Shown here: piece after piece, positions 50,247 to 57,359 of the stretch
Layout of the letters: each line of letters begins with the position of its first letter
How positions within the stretch are numbered: the stretch's first letter is position 1
Assembly (NCBI GenBank): GCA_021734785.1
Contig: JAIPIF010000003.1
Coordinates: 62,001 to 126,000 of the forward strand
From: Candidatus Altimarinota bacterium
Lineage (GTDB): Bacteria > Patescibacteriota > Gracilibacteria > UBA4473
DNA length: 64,000 bases
Direction: 5' to 3'
The notes under the pieces: generated by a model
What the model saw: only the letters and a program-made list of their open reading frames with translations
Databases searched by the model: none
What the model was told of the DNA's origin: nothing
Made by a program: the position numbers and the translations under genes

Positions 50247-51920
50247 CTAAGTCAACGATCCGATAAATTCTCGAAAAAGCGGATGCGGACGAAACGGTCG
50301 AGATTTGAGCTCCGGATGAAATTGCGACCCCATCATAAAGGGATGATCTTTGATTTCCACGAGTTCTACCAAATCTTTGTCCGGAGACTGCCCGGAGATC
50401 AAAAAGCCGTGTTTTTCAAAGGCTTCTCGGTACTGATTGTTGAATTCGTATCGATGTCGGTGTCGCTCTGAAATAGTGTCTGTTCCGTAAATTTTTCGAG
50501 CGCGTGTCCCTTTTTTGAGCACCGCCGGATAGGCTCCCAGTCGCATGGTCGCTCCTTTTTTTCGGATGGTACGCTGCTCCGGAATGAAATGAATCACGTG
50601 ATACTTTGATTTTGCGTCCTCATCAAATTCTTCTGACGTCGCTGCTCGCAACCCAAGGACATTTCGCGCAAATTCGATGGCCATGATCTGCGATCCGAGA
50701 CAGAGACCCAAGTACGGCTTTTTTTGTTCGCGACAGTACTGTGCAACCTGAATTTTTCCCTCGATGCCGCGATCACCAAACCCTCCAGGAACAACGACTC
50801 CATCGACGTTTTCCAGTGTTTGGAGTGCTTCGGGATCTTTTTCTTCAATCTTTTCTGTGTCAATCCAGCCGATTCTGACCTTTCGATTGTGGTGATAGCC
50901 TGCGGCTTTGAGCGCTTCGATCACCGAGAGGTATGCATCGTCCAACTCATTGTATTTTCCCGCGATACCGATCAGCAGTTCCTTTTTGGTGCGAAGAATT
51001 TTGGACACTCCTTTTTCCCAGTCCGAGAGATTAAATTTGAGTTTTCCCAGATTCAACTTCCGCGCAAGCGTTTCTCCCAGTCCCATTTTGGCAAAGCGGA
51101 GAGGGCATTCGTAGATGGAACGAATGGTTTCTGCCGGAATCACCGCGTCTTCTTGTACATCACAAAAATAGGCTATTTTTCGAAGCAATTTTTTGGGGAT
51201 CCGAACATCCGCACGGGCAAAAATAACATCCGGATGCACTCCCAGCCGACGGAGCTCTCGAACCGAAAGTTGCGTGGGCTTTGTTTTGAGCTCTCCACTG
51301 GCGGCGAGATAGGGAAGCAATGTCACATGCATGGAGATGCAGTTTCCATCATGCTTGTTGCGCATCTGGCGAAGCGCTTCGAGAAAGGGCTCGCCCTCGA
51401 TATCCCCCACAGTACCCCCAATTTCAACCACCAATATCTCGGCCTCAGATTTTTGCGCCGCGAGTTCGATTTTTTCTGTGATTTTCCCAGTGATGTGCGG
51501 GATGACCTGGATGGTCCCCCCCAAATGTTTTCCCTCGCGCTCTTCGGCGAGAACCTCAGAATAAATTTTTCCCGTGGTGACGGAAGAGTAGCCGGTCAAT
51601 GATTCGTCGATAAAGCGCTCGTAGTGTCCGAGATCCAAATCCGTCTCCGCGCCATCATCAAGAACAAAGACTTCTCCATGCTGAAAAGGACTCATCGTTC
51701 CAGGATCCACGTTCAAATAGGGATCCAGTTTCATGATCGCTACTTTTTTGCCGGCGGATTTGAGAATGGCCGCGGTCGAAGAAGCCACAATCCCCTTCCC
51801 CAAACTAGAGCACACCCCACCCGTAACAAAAATAAACTTCGGGGATTTGCGTCCCGAGGGAGAAGATGGGGATTTGCGTCCCGAGGGAGAAGATTTGGAA
51901 GCTTTCTTTGTGCGAATCAT
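50247..51920 (-). CDS. pyrG: CTP synthase
   Basis: 557 residues. The synthetase domain starts KFIFVTGGVCSSLGKGIVASS and has KLDPYLNVDPGTMSPFQHGEV and TVGDIEGEPFLEALRQ; the glutaminase domain has GGFGDRGIEGK, the nucleophile Cys in GLCLGSQ, and QFHPE for the His-Glu pair. It makes CTP from UTP with glutamine. The N-terminus has a basic extension of about 27 residues containing a 9-residue duplication (SPSGRKSPS twice). The promoter and a start-proximal hairpin suggest CTP-dependent initiation (see findings). It is normal in length otherwise. Confidence 0.97.
   Translation of the reverse strand: MIRTKKASKSSPSGRKSPSSPSGRKSPKFIFVTGGVCSSLGKGIVASSTAAILKSAGKKVAIMKLDPYLNVDPGTMSPFQHGEVFVLDDGAETDLDLGHYERFIDESLTGYSSVTTGKIYSEVLAEEREGKHLGGTIQVIPHITGKITEKIELAAQKSEAEILVVEIGGTVGDIEGEPFLEALRQMRNKHDGNCISMHVTLLPYLAASGELKTKPTQLSVRELRRLGVHPDVIFARADVRIPKKLLRKIAYFCDVQEDAVIPAETIRSIYECPLRFAKMGLGETLARKLNLGKLKFNLSDWEKGVSKILRTKKELLIGIAGKYNELDDAYLSVIEALKAAGYHHNRKVRIGWIDTEKIEEKDPEALQTLENVDGVVVPGGFGDRGIEGKIQVAQYCREQKKPYLGLCLGSQIMAIEFARNVLGLRAATSEEFDEDAKSKYHVIHFIPEQRTIRKKGATMRLGAYPAVLKKGTRARKIYGTDTISERHRHRYEFNNQYREAFEKHGFLISGQSPDKDLVELVEIKDHPFMMGSQFHPELKSRPFRPHPLFREFIGSLT
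51841..51894 (-). repeat. 27-bp perfect tandem duplication at the 5' end of pyrG
   Basis: Two exact head-to-tail copies of 27 bp, in frame, each encoding SPSGRKSPS. It lengthens the N-terminal extension and leaves the catalytic domain unchanged. Confidence 0.95.
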
Positions 51921-51921
51921 T

Positions 51922-51982
51922 TCCCGAGAAAAAGGAGTGCTCTCTCGGGATTTGATTGTACGAAATTTTTTTGAATGCGCAA
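51922..51982 (-). promoter_or_regulatory. pyrG promoter and start-proximal hairpin
   Basis: Minus strand TTGCGC (51977-51982), 16 bp, TACAAT (51955-51960). The predicted start falls in CCC (51947-51949), which begins the arm CCCGAGA (51943-51949) pairing with TCTCGGG (51923-51929), two bases before the ATG. Confidence 0.72.
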
Positions 51983-51990
51983 AAAAAAGA

Positions 51991-53055
51991 TCAAAAAAGT
52001 GATGCGCTTTTGGCAGGAGGTGTCAAACCAAGATGTTTCCACGCCTGCAAGGTTACCATTCTTCCGCGTGGAGTTTTTTGGAGGAGTCCCTCGCGAATGA
52101 GAAACGGCTCGATCATGTCCTCCAACGTTTGCTCGTCTTCACCGATAGCAGCAGAAATCGTGGAAAGTCCCGCGGGGCCTCCCTGAAATTTTTCACAGAG
52201 AACTGTCAGGTATTCTTGATCGGCATGATCCAGCCCAATGGAATCGATGGACAGATGCCCCAAGCTCTGCTCCGCCACCGGCAGCGTGATCACCCCCGCA
52301 TGCTGGATTTGCGCGAAATCTCGAATCCGACGCAAGAGCCGATTGGCGATCCGTGGCGTCCGACGAGCACACTCTGAGAGCAGCTTTGCTGCTTCCGGTT
52401 CAAGGGTTACGTTCAAAATTTTTGCCGAGCGCTCAATAATTTTTTGGATTTCATCCGGTTCGTAAAAACGAAGTTTTTCTACATGGCCAAATCGGTCTCG
52501 CAGTGGGCTCGAAAGCAAACTCGCTCGGGTCGTCGCCCCCAGTAGGGTAAAGGGCGGAACATCAATGCGCATCGTCCGAGCAGAGGGCCCTTTGCCAACC
52601 ACAAGATCAATGGCAAAGTCCTCCATCGCTGTGTAGAGAATCTCCTCCACGGGCAATCGCAGGCGGTGGATCTCGTCGATAAAAAGGAAATCGTGTGGCT
52701 TGAGATTGGTCAAAATTGCTGCCAGATCTCCCGGTTTTTCCATGGCAGGACCCGAGGTAATCCGGAGATTGGCACCCATTTCCGTCGCGAGGATGGTCGC
52801 CAGCGTGGTTTTGCCCAGACCCGGCGGCCCATAAAAAAGGGCGTGATCCAGCGATTCTCCCCGTTTTTTGGCCGCGGCGACAAAGACCTTCATATTTTCC
52901 TTGACCTCCGACTGGCCGATGTAGTTTTTGAAATCTTTGGGCCGGAGTGTATTTTCAAATTTTTCATCCCGTTTTCCCTCAGCAGAAACAACCGAAAAAG
53001 CCGTCTTTGCCCGTGAGGGAGAAGGTGAATCCGCAGAAAAATCATCAATCGTCAT
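51991..53055 (-). CDS. ruvB: Holliday junction branch-migration ATPase RuvB
   Basis: 354 residues, normal length. LRPKDFKNYIGQ, Walker A GPPGLGKTT, Walker B FIDEIHRL, sensor and arginine-finger region LLGATTRASLLSSPLRDRFG, and the winged-helix end ALAxx-type LGLTP. RuvB hexamers drive branch migration with RuvA, which is not in the window. The ATG at 53055 is preceded at 7 nt by GACAAT, and the 17-mer ACAATCAGCGCGATGAC is shared with trpS. Confidence 0.97.
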   Translation of the reverse strand: MTIDDFSADSPSPSRAKTAFSVVSAEGKRDEKFENTLRPKDFKNYIGQSEVKENMKVFVAAAKKRGESLDHALFYGPPGLGKTTLATILATEMGANLRITSGPAMEKPGDLAAILTNLKPHDFLFIDEIHRLRLPVEEILYTAMEDFAIDLVVGKGPSARTMRIDVPPFTLLGATTRASLLSSPLRDRFGHVEKLRFYEPDEIQKIIERSAKILNVTLEPEAAKLLSECARRTPRIANRLLRRIRDFAQIQHAGVITLPVAEQSLGHLSIDSIGLDHADQEYLTVLCEKFQGGPAGLSTISAAIGEDEQTLEDMIEPFLIREGLLQKTPRGRMVTLQAWKHLGLTPPAKSASLF

Positions 53056-53062
53056 CGCGCTG

Positions 53063-53090
53063 ATTGTCGCAGATTTTGGGGAAAATGCAA
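53063..53090 (-). promoter_or_regulatory. Promoter of ruvB
   Basis: Minus strand TTGCAT (53085-53090), 16 bp, GACAAT (53063-53068), 7 nt from the ATG. Confidence 0.68.
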
Positions 53091-53093
53091 CGC

Positions 53094-53438
53094 TCAGCCC
53101 TCCTTTCCTCGTGGCGGAATTTCTGCCTCTGGGTTTTCTCGAATATTTTTTTCAAGCCTCTGCGCTTCTTCTGCATCCCAATCGAAGTCGTGAGGCGTAG
53201 AAATCCCATCTGTTTCCTGTACTTCTTTCCCGTTTACATACGCCAAAATCTGTTCTACACATCGTTGTGCCCATTTTGAAAGATTCGTGACCCTTTTTTT
53301 CAATTGAGTCCTCTGAGCCCGCCGAGCGATTTCATCAACCGTTTGGTCAATGATTTTCATTGTCTCCCGAGAGATGTATTTTCGCAGACGCGCAGAACGG
53401 GAAAGCTTTTGAAGTTCTTCGACCGGATCTTTGACCAT
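53094..53438 (-). CDS. Small orphan protein
   Basis: 114 residues from ATG 53438, basic N-terminal half (KLSRSARLRKYISRETMK ... RRAQRTQLKKRVTNLSKW) and acidic C-terminus. Helical, no membrane segment. Promoter-like TTGACT-16-TAGACC precedes it on the minus strand (53444-53474). No family recognised. It lies just upstream of ruvB and may share transcription. Confidence 0.72.
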   Translation of the reverse strand: MVKDPVEELQKLSRSARLRKYISRETMKIIDQTVDEIARRAQRTQLKKRVTNLSKWAQRCVEQILAYVNGKEVQETDGISTPHDFDWDAEEAQRLEKNIRENPEAEIPPRGKEG

Positions 53439-53469
53439 CGCTTTTGGTCTAAAACTCTCAAAAAAAAAG

Positions 53470-54237
53470 TCAATCCAGATCAATCTCAATCCCACCGGTG
53501 TCGTCCATTTGTTTTTCAATTTCCAGATGCTGATCTCCCTGTTTCTTCCGTTTTTTTTCTTCTTTTTTTGCGGCTTTTTGTTCTCGTTTCGAACGGGGCT
53601 TTTGGTCATCAGAAAAAAACTCTTCGGCCGGAAAGTTGCGTCGCCCCGTGGGCTGTCCCCCGTGCCGGACCTGCGTCTGCACCATCTGACTGATCAGGTT
53701 TTTGAGGGCACCTTCTTCCATAAAATTCTTTTCGTCCAGCATCACTTCCCGATTCTTTGTAAGAATGCGAGCGACCTTTCGCGGTTTGTTTATTTTCCGA
53801 AAAATGTACGGCTCACCGCCGGAAATTTTGGTGAAATGAAGATCGCCGTAGCTAAAAAGAAACGGCATCGCGCCGGTCCGTTCGATCACAATTTGATCTT
53901 GATCCCAATAATCCAGTCGCACCATGCGCATGTCAAACATGCGTCGCCAGTCAACGAAGACCAGTGTTTCGGTCGTCATCAGGACGGCATTAAAATACCA
54001 GCGGGAAAAAAGAGTGCCGAGTTTGTACACGCCAATGATAAAAGGAACTCCCATCACCGCCAGGGTGGCGTACTGTGTAAAATCAAAAAGAAACCACCAA
54101 CCCGCTGCGTACATGAGTCCCCCCCAGAGGAGAAGGTGAAAGAAAAACGCTCCAAGAGGAAACGGACGGCGAAAACTCCGAACGATTTTTTCGTCCTCGT
54201 CCAGTAACCGACGAAATCCAATCTGTCCTGGGCGCAT
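53470..54237 (-). CDS. Membrane protein with bacterial PH-like domain
   Basis: 255 residues from ATG 54237 (an ATG three bases earlier is also possible). Two hydrophobic helices (about residues 29-48, 57-78) are followed by a PH-like beta domain (SRWYFNAVLMTTETLVFVDWRRMFDMRMVRLDYWDQDQIVIERTG in pieces), as in bPH2/YdbS-type proteins. The C-terminal tail is highly charged (KPRSKREQKAAKKEEKKRKKQ). TACAAT at 54245-54250 is four bases before the first ATG, so the transcript likely starts at or near the start codon. It is divergent from lepB. Confidence 0.82.
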   Translation of the reverse strand: MRPGQIGFRRLLDEDEKIVRSFRRPFPLGAFFFHLLLWGGLMYAAGWWFLFDFTQYATLAVMGVPFIIGVYKLGTLFSRWYFNAVLMTTETLVFVDWRRMFDMRMVRLDYWDQDQIVIERTGAMPFLFSYGDLHFTKISGGEPYIFRKINKPRKVARILTKNREVMLDEKNFMEEGALKNLISQMVQTQVRHGGQPTGRRNFPAEEFFSDDQKPRSKREQKAAKKEEKKRKKQGDQHLEIEKQMDDTGGIEIDLD

Positions 54238-54244
54238 CATTGCA

Positions 54245-54289
54245 ATTGTAGCACAAAAAGTTGTCGCTCCAGAAAAATGCGCGTACACT
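54245..54289. promoter_or_regulatory. Divergent promoters of lepB and the PH-domain gene
   Basis: Plus strand: TTGTCG (54261-54266), 17 bp, TACACT (54284-54289) for lepB. Minus strand: TCTGGA (54268-54273), 17 bp, TACAAT (54245-54250) for the PH gene. The -35 boxes interlock, so the two genes probably compete for polymerase. Confidence 0.75.
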
Positions 54290-54300
54290 TTGCGAGAATC

Positions 54301-55053
54301 ATGATCAATCCCTTCAGCTTTTTCAAAAATCCCGAACAGTCCTGGAGCAGTTTTTTGCTCGAGCTGGGCATCTTAATTGCCGTGGTGCTTTTTGTTCGAT
54401 TTTATGTGTTTCAGTTCTTCCAGGTGTCGGGGCCATCGATGTGCCGCACGCTGAATACCATTGACGGCGTCTGTCAGCGCGCTCAGTGCCGAACTCTTTG
54501 GGACAAAATGACTGGCAAAAATCTACAGGGATCGGATCACTGCGAATTTATTTTTGTGAATGAATTTTTGTATTCTTTTGTTCGGGCTCCAGAACGAGGA
54601 GAAATTGTTGTGTTTCGACCACCAACGGGAGAACGAAACTACATCAAGCGCCTCATCGGCATCCCAGGAGACACGGTGGAGGTCTACAACGGAAACGTTT
54701 TTTTGACGAATGAACGCTTTGACTCGGTCAAGCTCCCCGAACCGTATCTGTCTCAAAAAAATCAGAACCGTACCGCTACCACCCAACAAAAATTTGCTGT
54801 CCCGGAGGGACATTTTCTCCTCTTCGGCGACAACCGCAACGAAAGTCTCGATGCTCGAATGTGTTTTGAACCGTCAGGATGCAATGAATTTAATACGCCG
54901 TTTGTCCCGCGAGAAAATATTCGTGGTCGGGCTGAATTTGTTGTCTGGCCTCTCAATCAAGTACGTTCCCTCTCGCATGAGATTTTTCCAGGAGAAGATA
55001 CGGAAATCGACGATTCCGGCAAAAGCGTTGACAGTGCAGCAGGAGCGAACTAG
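54301..55053 (+). CDS. lepB: Signal peptidase I
   Basis: 250 residues from ATG 54301, 11 nt after the TACACT box. One N-terminal membrane helix (about residues 18-40), catalytic Ser46 in VSGPSM, catalytic Lys116 in NYIKRLIG, then GDTVEVYNG, and the box E GDNRNESLDAR. It removes signal peptides from the many secreted proteins here. Between the Ser box and the rest it has a Cys-bearing insertion (Cys48, 58, 63, 81) and two more Cys in DARMCFEPSGCNEF, six in all, unusual for LepB and suggesting disulfides on the outer face. Confidence 0.95.
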   Translation: MINPFSFFKNPEQSWSSFLLELGILIAVVLFVRFYVFQFFQVSGPSMCRTLNTIDGVCQRAQCRTLWDKMTGKNLQGSDHCEFIFVNEFLYSFVRAPERGEIVVFRPPTGERNYIKRLIGIPGDTVEVYNGNVFLTNERFDSVKLPEPYLSQKNQNRTATTQQKFAVPEGHFLLFGDNRNESLDARMCFEPSGCNEFNTPFVPRENIRGRAEFVVWPLNQVRSLSHEIFPGEDTEIDDSGKSVDSAAGAN

Positions 55054-55146
55054 AATCGAATCGTTTTTTGAGAATCCCCAAAAGGGTGTCACGAATTTGA
55101 GACCCACTGGTTATCCTCAGAAACTCCTTCCTTTCCCCTCCCTCCC

Positions 55147-56454
55147 ATGAAAAAATGGTGTACTGGCATCCTTGTGTTCGGCGCGTTTTTGGCGACTCCA
55201 TTGGCATTGGCTGATCCGATTGAAAATCTAACGATGACCAAATCTGGCTCACAGATGATTCTTCAGTGGGAAGCCCCCCCGCAAGAAGATTTGTACGAGA
55301 CTTCCGGGTACGCACTCCAGTGGGGTGAGGTGCTGAATAATATTCGCAACGACAAACCCATTCGGTTTCCAACACTGCCAGAAAGCCGCAATTCTCATGT
55401 CATTCGTGCGACTGATTTTGAGCGAAACACGGACTACTTTTTTCGGGTATACACGTTTGTACAAGAAGGACGCGACTATCTCCTCAGCAACGGATCGCAG
55501 ATTTTGAAATGGCGATACAATTCCGATGGCACCATCGACACAGAATATTTGGAACCCAACGACCCTGTCATCGTCGTGCATTCGACTGGAAGTGACGGCG
55601 AAGCAATTGACTTTGGAAATTTGGGCGTGATCGAGTTTGATACGCGGGCGAAATTTACGTGGTCCCTGCCCAATCTCTCTCGCAGTGAATACGATGGGTT
55701 CAAGATCGTGATTTCGGAAAATACCGACCTCTCGGATCCAGTCGCAGAGTTCAAAGCCGGACACGCCACAAAACAAATGTTTGTCGAAGGCCTGCATCCG
55801 GAGACCACGTATTCTGTCGCTGGATATTTTTACAAACGACGAGCCGGCGAGGATCAGCTTTTTGGCAAAAGCGACACCGAGCAATTTCGGACGGTGGGAA
55901 AATTTTCCACTCGTCAGGAACAGAGTTTTGAGCGAACCATCCGCCGCTGGAGTCAGGGCGGAAATCTGGGAGTTCGAAAAACGATTGGGGACGAAACCGA
56001 AACGGAAGAACCCGATGTTTCAGAAGAAACAGAAACCGAAGCCACTCCTCCCACGACAACACCGCGAAGAAGGACTTCGTCTCAAAGTCGATACAATCGA
56101 CTTCCCCGCCCCACCTACACACCGCTTCGGGCAATTCCCGTGAGTGATACCACCACCGAAACTGCCCCGGAAACAAATGCAGGCGGATCTTCAGACAGTG
56201 AAACCGAAACTCCTGCGAGTGATGCGGCCTCTTTGCGAGCTCGTATTGCACAGATTCAGGCAGAAATCCGTTCACTGCAAACCGAACTCACGCGTCTCCA
56301 GGCGCAGCTCGGAGAAGAGACGCAAACCCAAACTCGATCTGAAGAAATTCAAACAGCGACGCCGGTGATTCGTCCACCGCAACAACGAGAGGTACGCACG
56401 CCAAAACGAGGAAATAATTGGCTGCAAAATCTCCGTCGCACTCTCAATAACTAA
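55147..56454 (+). CDS. Secreted protein with two FN3-like domains and a coiled-coil tail
   Basis: 435 residues; signal peptide MKKWCTGILVFGAFLATPLALA. Two FN3-like domains (about residues 23-130 and 150-255) contain the patterns LQWEAPPQEDLYETSGYALQWG and FTWSLPNLSRSEYDGFKIVIS. A Thr/Glu/Pro-rich linker (about 285-365) and an Ala/Gln coiled coil (SLRARIAQIQAEIRSLQTELTRLQAQL) follow, ending in a basic tail. Probably extracellular; function unknown. The gene follows lepB by 93 bp. Confidence 0.87.
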   Translation: MKKWCTGILVFGAFLATPLALADPIENLTMTKSGSQMILQWEAPPQEDLYETSGYALQWGEVLNNIRNDKPIRFPTLPESRNSHVIRATDFERNTDYFFRVYTFVQEGRDYLLSNGSQILKWRYNSDGTIDTEYLEPNDPVIVVHSTGSDGEAIDFGNLGVIEFDTRAKFTWSLPNLSRSEYDGFKIVISENTDLSDPVAEFKAGHATKQMFVEGLHPETTYSVAGYFYKRRAGEDQLFGKSDTEQFRTVGKFSTRQEQSFERTIRRWSQGGNLGVRKTIGDETETEEPDVSEETETEATPPTTTPRRRTSSQSRYNRLPRPTYTPLRAIPVSDTTTETAPETNAGGSSDSETETPASDAASLRARIAQIQAEIRSLQTELTRLQAQLGEETQTQTRSEEIQTATPVIRPPQQREVRTPKRGNNWLQNLRRTLNN

Positions 56455-56477
56455 TTCTTTTTTATCCCCCTTTTCTC

Positions 56478-57245
56478 ATGAAAAAACTTCTCTTTCTGTC
56501 TCCGCTCTTTCTTTTTCTGCCGGCAATGACCTTTGCCGGACAGGATTTTTCTTGTCACCAGGACATTCTCCAACCCGCTGTCAGTCCGCGAGGAAACTGT
56601 CATGTGTTTGACACTCGCTGTCAGGTCCCTGATGACTGGAAACTCGTCCCCTCCTGTGAAGAAGTCCAGGATCGAAACTTTGGATCCCGCCCTGAAGATG
56701 TGACGGCACGTCGAACAAGTCAGAATTATTGGGACAAATACAAGGCTCGCGTTGAAGCGGAAAAAGCCGAGGAAGAAAAAGACCGACTCTATTTGTCTTC
56801 CTACAAAAAATTTGGTCGCGCCTCCATCGGTCGTGCCGGCCGAGATCGTGATCCACGCGGAGCGGTCGAAGATCGAAATCCTCGTCGTGCCACAACGCAA
56901 TCATACTACGGACCGAGCAAGTCTTTTGCGCTGCAAGATCCCCGACGAGAACAGGATGCTCCGGATGAGCTCGAAAATCGGGCAACTTCCCGCTGGCGCA
57001 CACGCCTGGCTATCGGCGCTGGTGCGGTCCGAGAAGGAAAACTCCAAGCCCGTCCCAAGTGGACCGTAGAGCAACGCAACCGACGAGAGCGCATGGAGGA
57101 CAAAGACATGCAGGGATGGAAAGAACGCATGGTCGAAGATCGCCGAGTAGAAGAAAAACCGTACGAATACGAGGGACTGAAACTTCGACGCATTTGGCGC
57201 CCAAGTTTTAGTGGAGATCTTGATCGAGCCTTGATTGAGGATTGA
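56478..57245 (+). CDS. Secreted Arg-rich protein of unknown function
   Basis: 255 residues; signal peptide ending TFAG. Four Cys near the N-terminus (CHQDI, GNCHVFDTRC, SCEEV) suggest two disulfides. The rest is strongly charged, rich in Arg, Asp and Glu (RAGRDRDPRGAVEDRNPRR; MEDKDMQGWKERMVEDRR) and likely unstructured or helical. No family recognised. 23 bp after the FN3 protein gene, so probably the same transcript, which ends at the terminator at 57276. Confidence 0.8.
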   Translation: MKKLLFLSPLFLFLPAMTFAGQDFSCHQDILQPAVSPRGNCHVFDTRCQVPDDWKLVPSCEEVQDRNFGSRPEDVTARRTSQNYWDKYKARVEAEKAEEEKDRLYLSSYKKFGRASIGRAGRDRDPRGAVEDRNPRRATTQSYYGPSKSFALQDPRREQDAPDELENRATSRWRTRLAIGAGAVREGKLQARPKWTVEQRNRRERMEDKDMQGWKERMVEDRRVEEKPYEYEGLKLRRIWRPSFSGDLDRALIED

Positions 57246-57275
57246 TCGAGAATGCAGCAAAAAATATCTCCAATC

Positions 57276-57307
57276 CCAAAAGCCCGGGGTGCCCTCCGGG
57301 CTTTTGG
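57276..57307. terminator. Bidirectional terminator between the 56478 gene and the second giant gene
   Basis: Arms CCAAAAGCCCGG and CCGGGCTTTTGG (12 bp, 8-nt loop) followed by T-rich sequence; T/A flanks on both sides allow use by both convergent genes. Confidence 0.87.
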
Positions 57308-57359
57308 TTTGTGGGGTTAAAAAGTACCGATTCTGCTGTGGGTCTTTTTTGGGGTCTCA

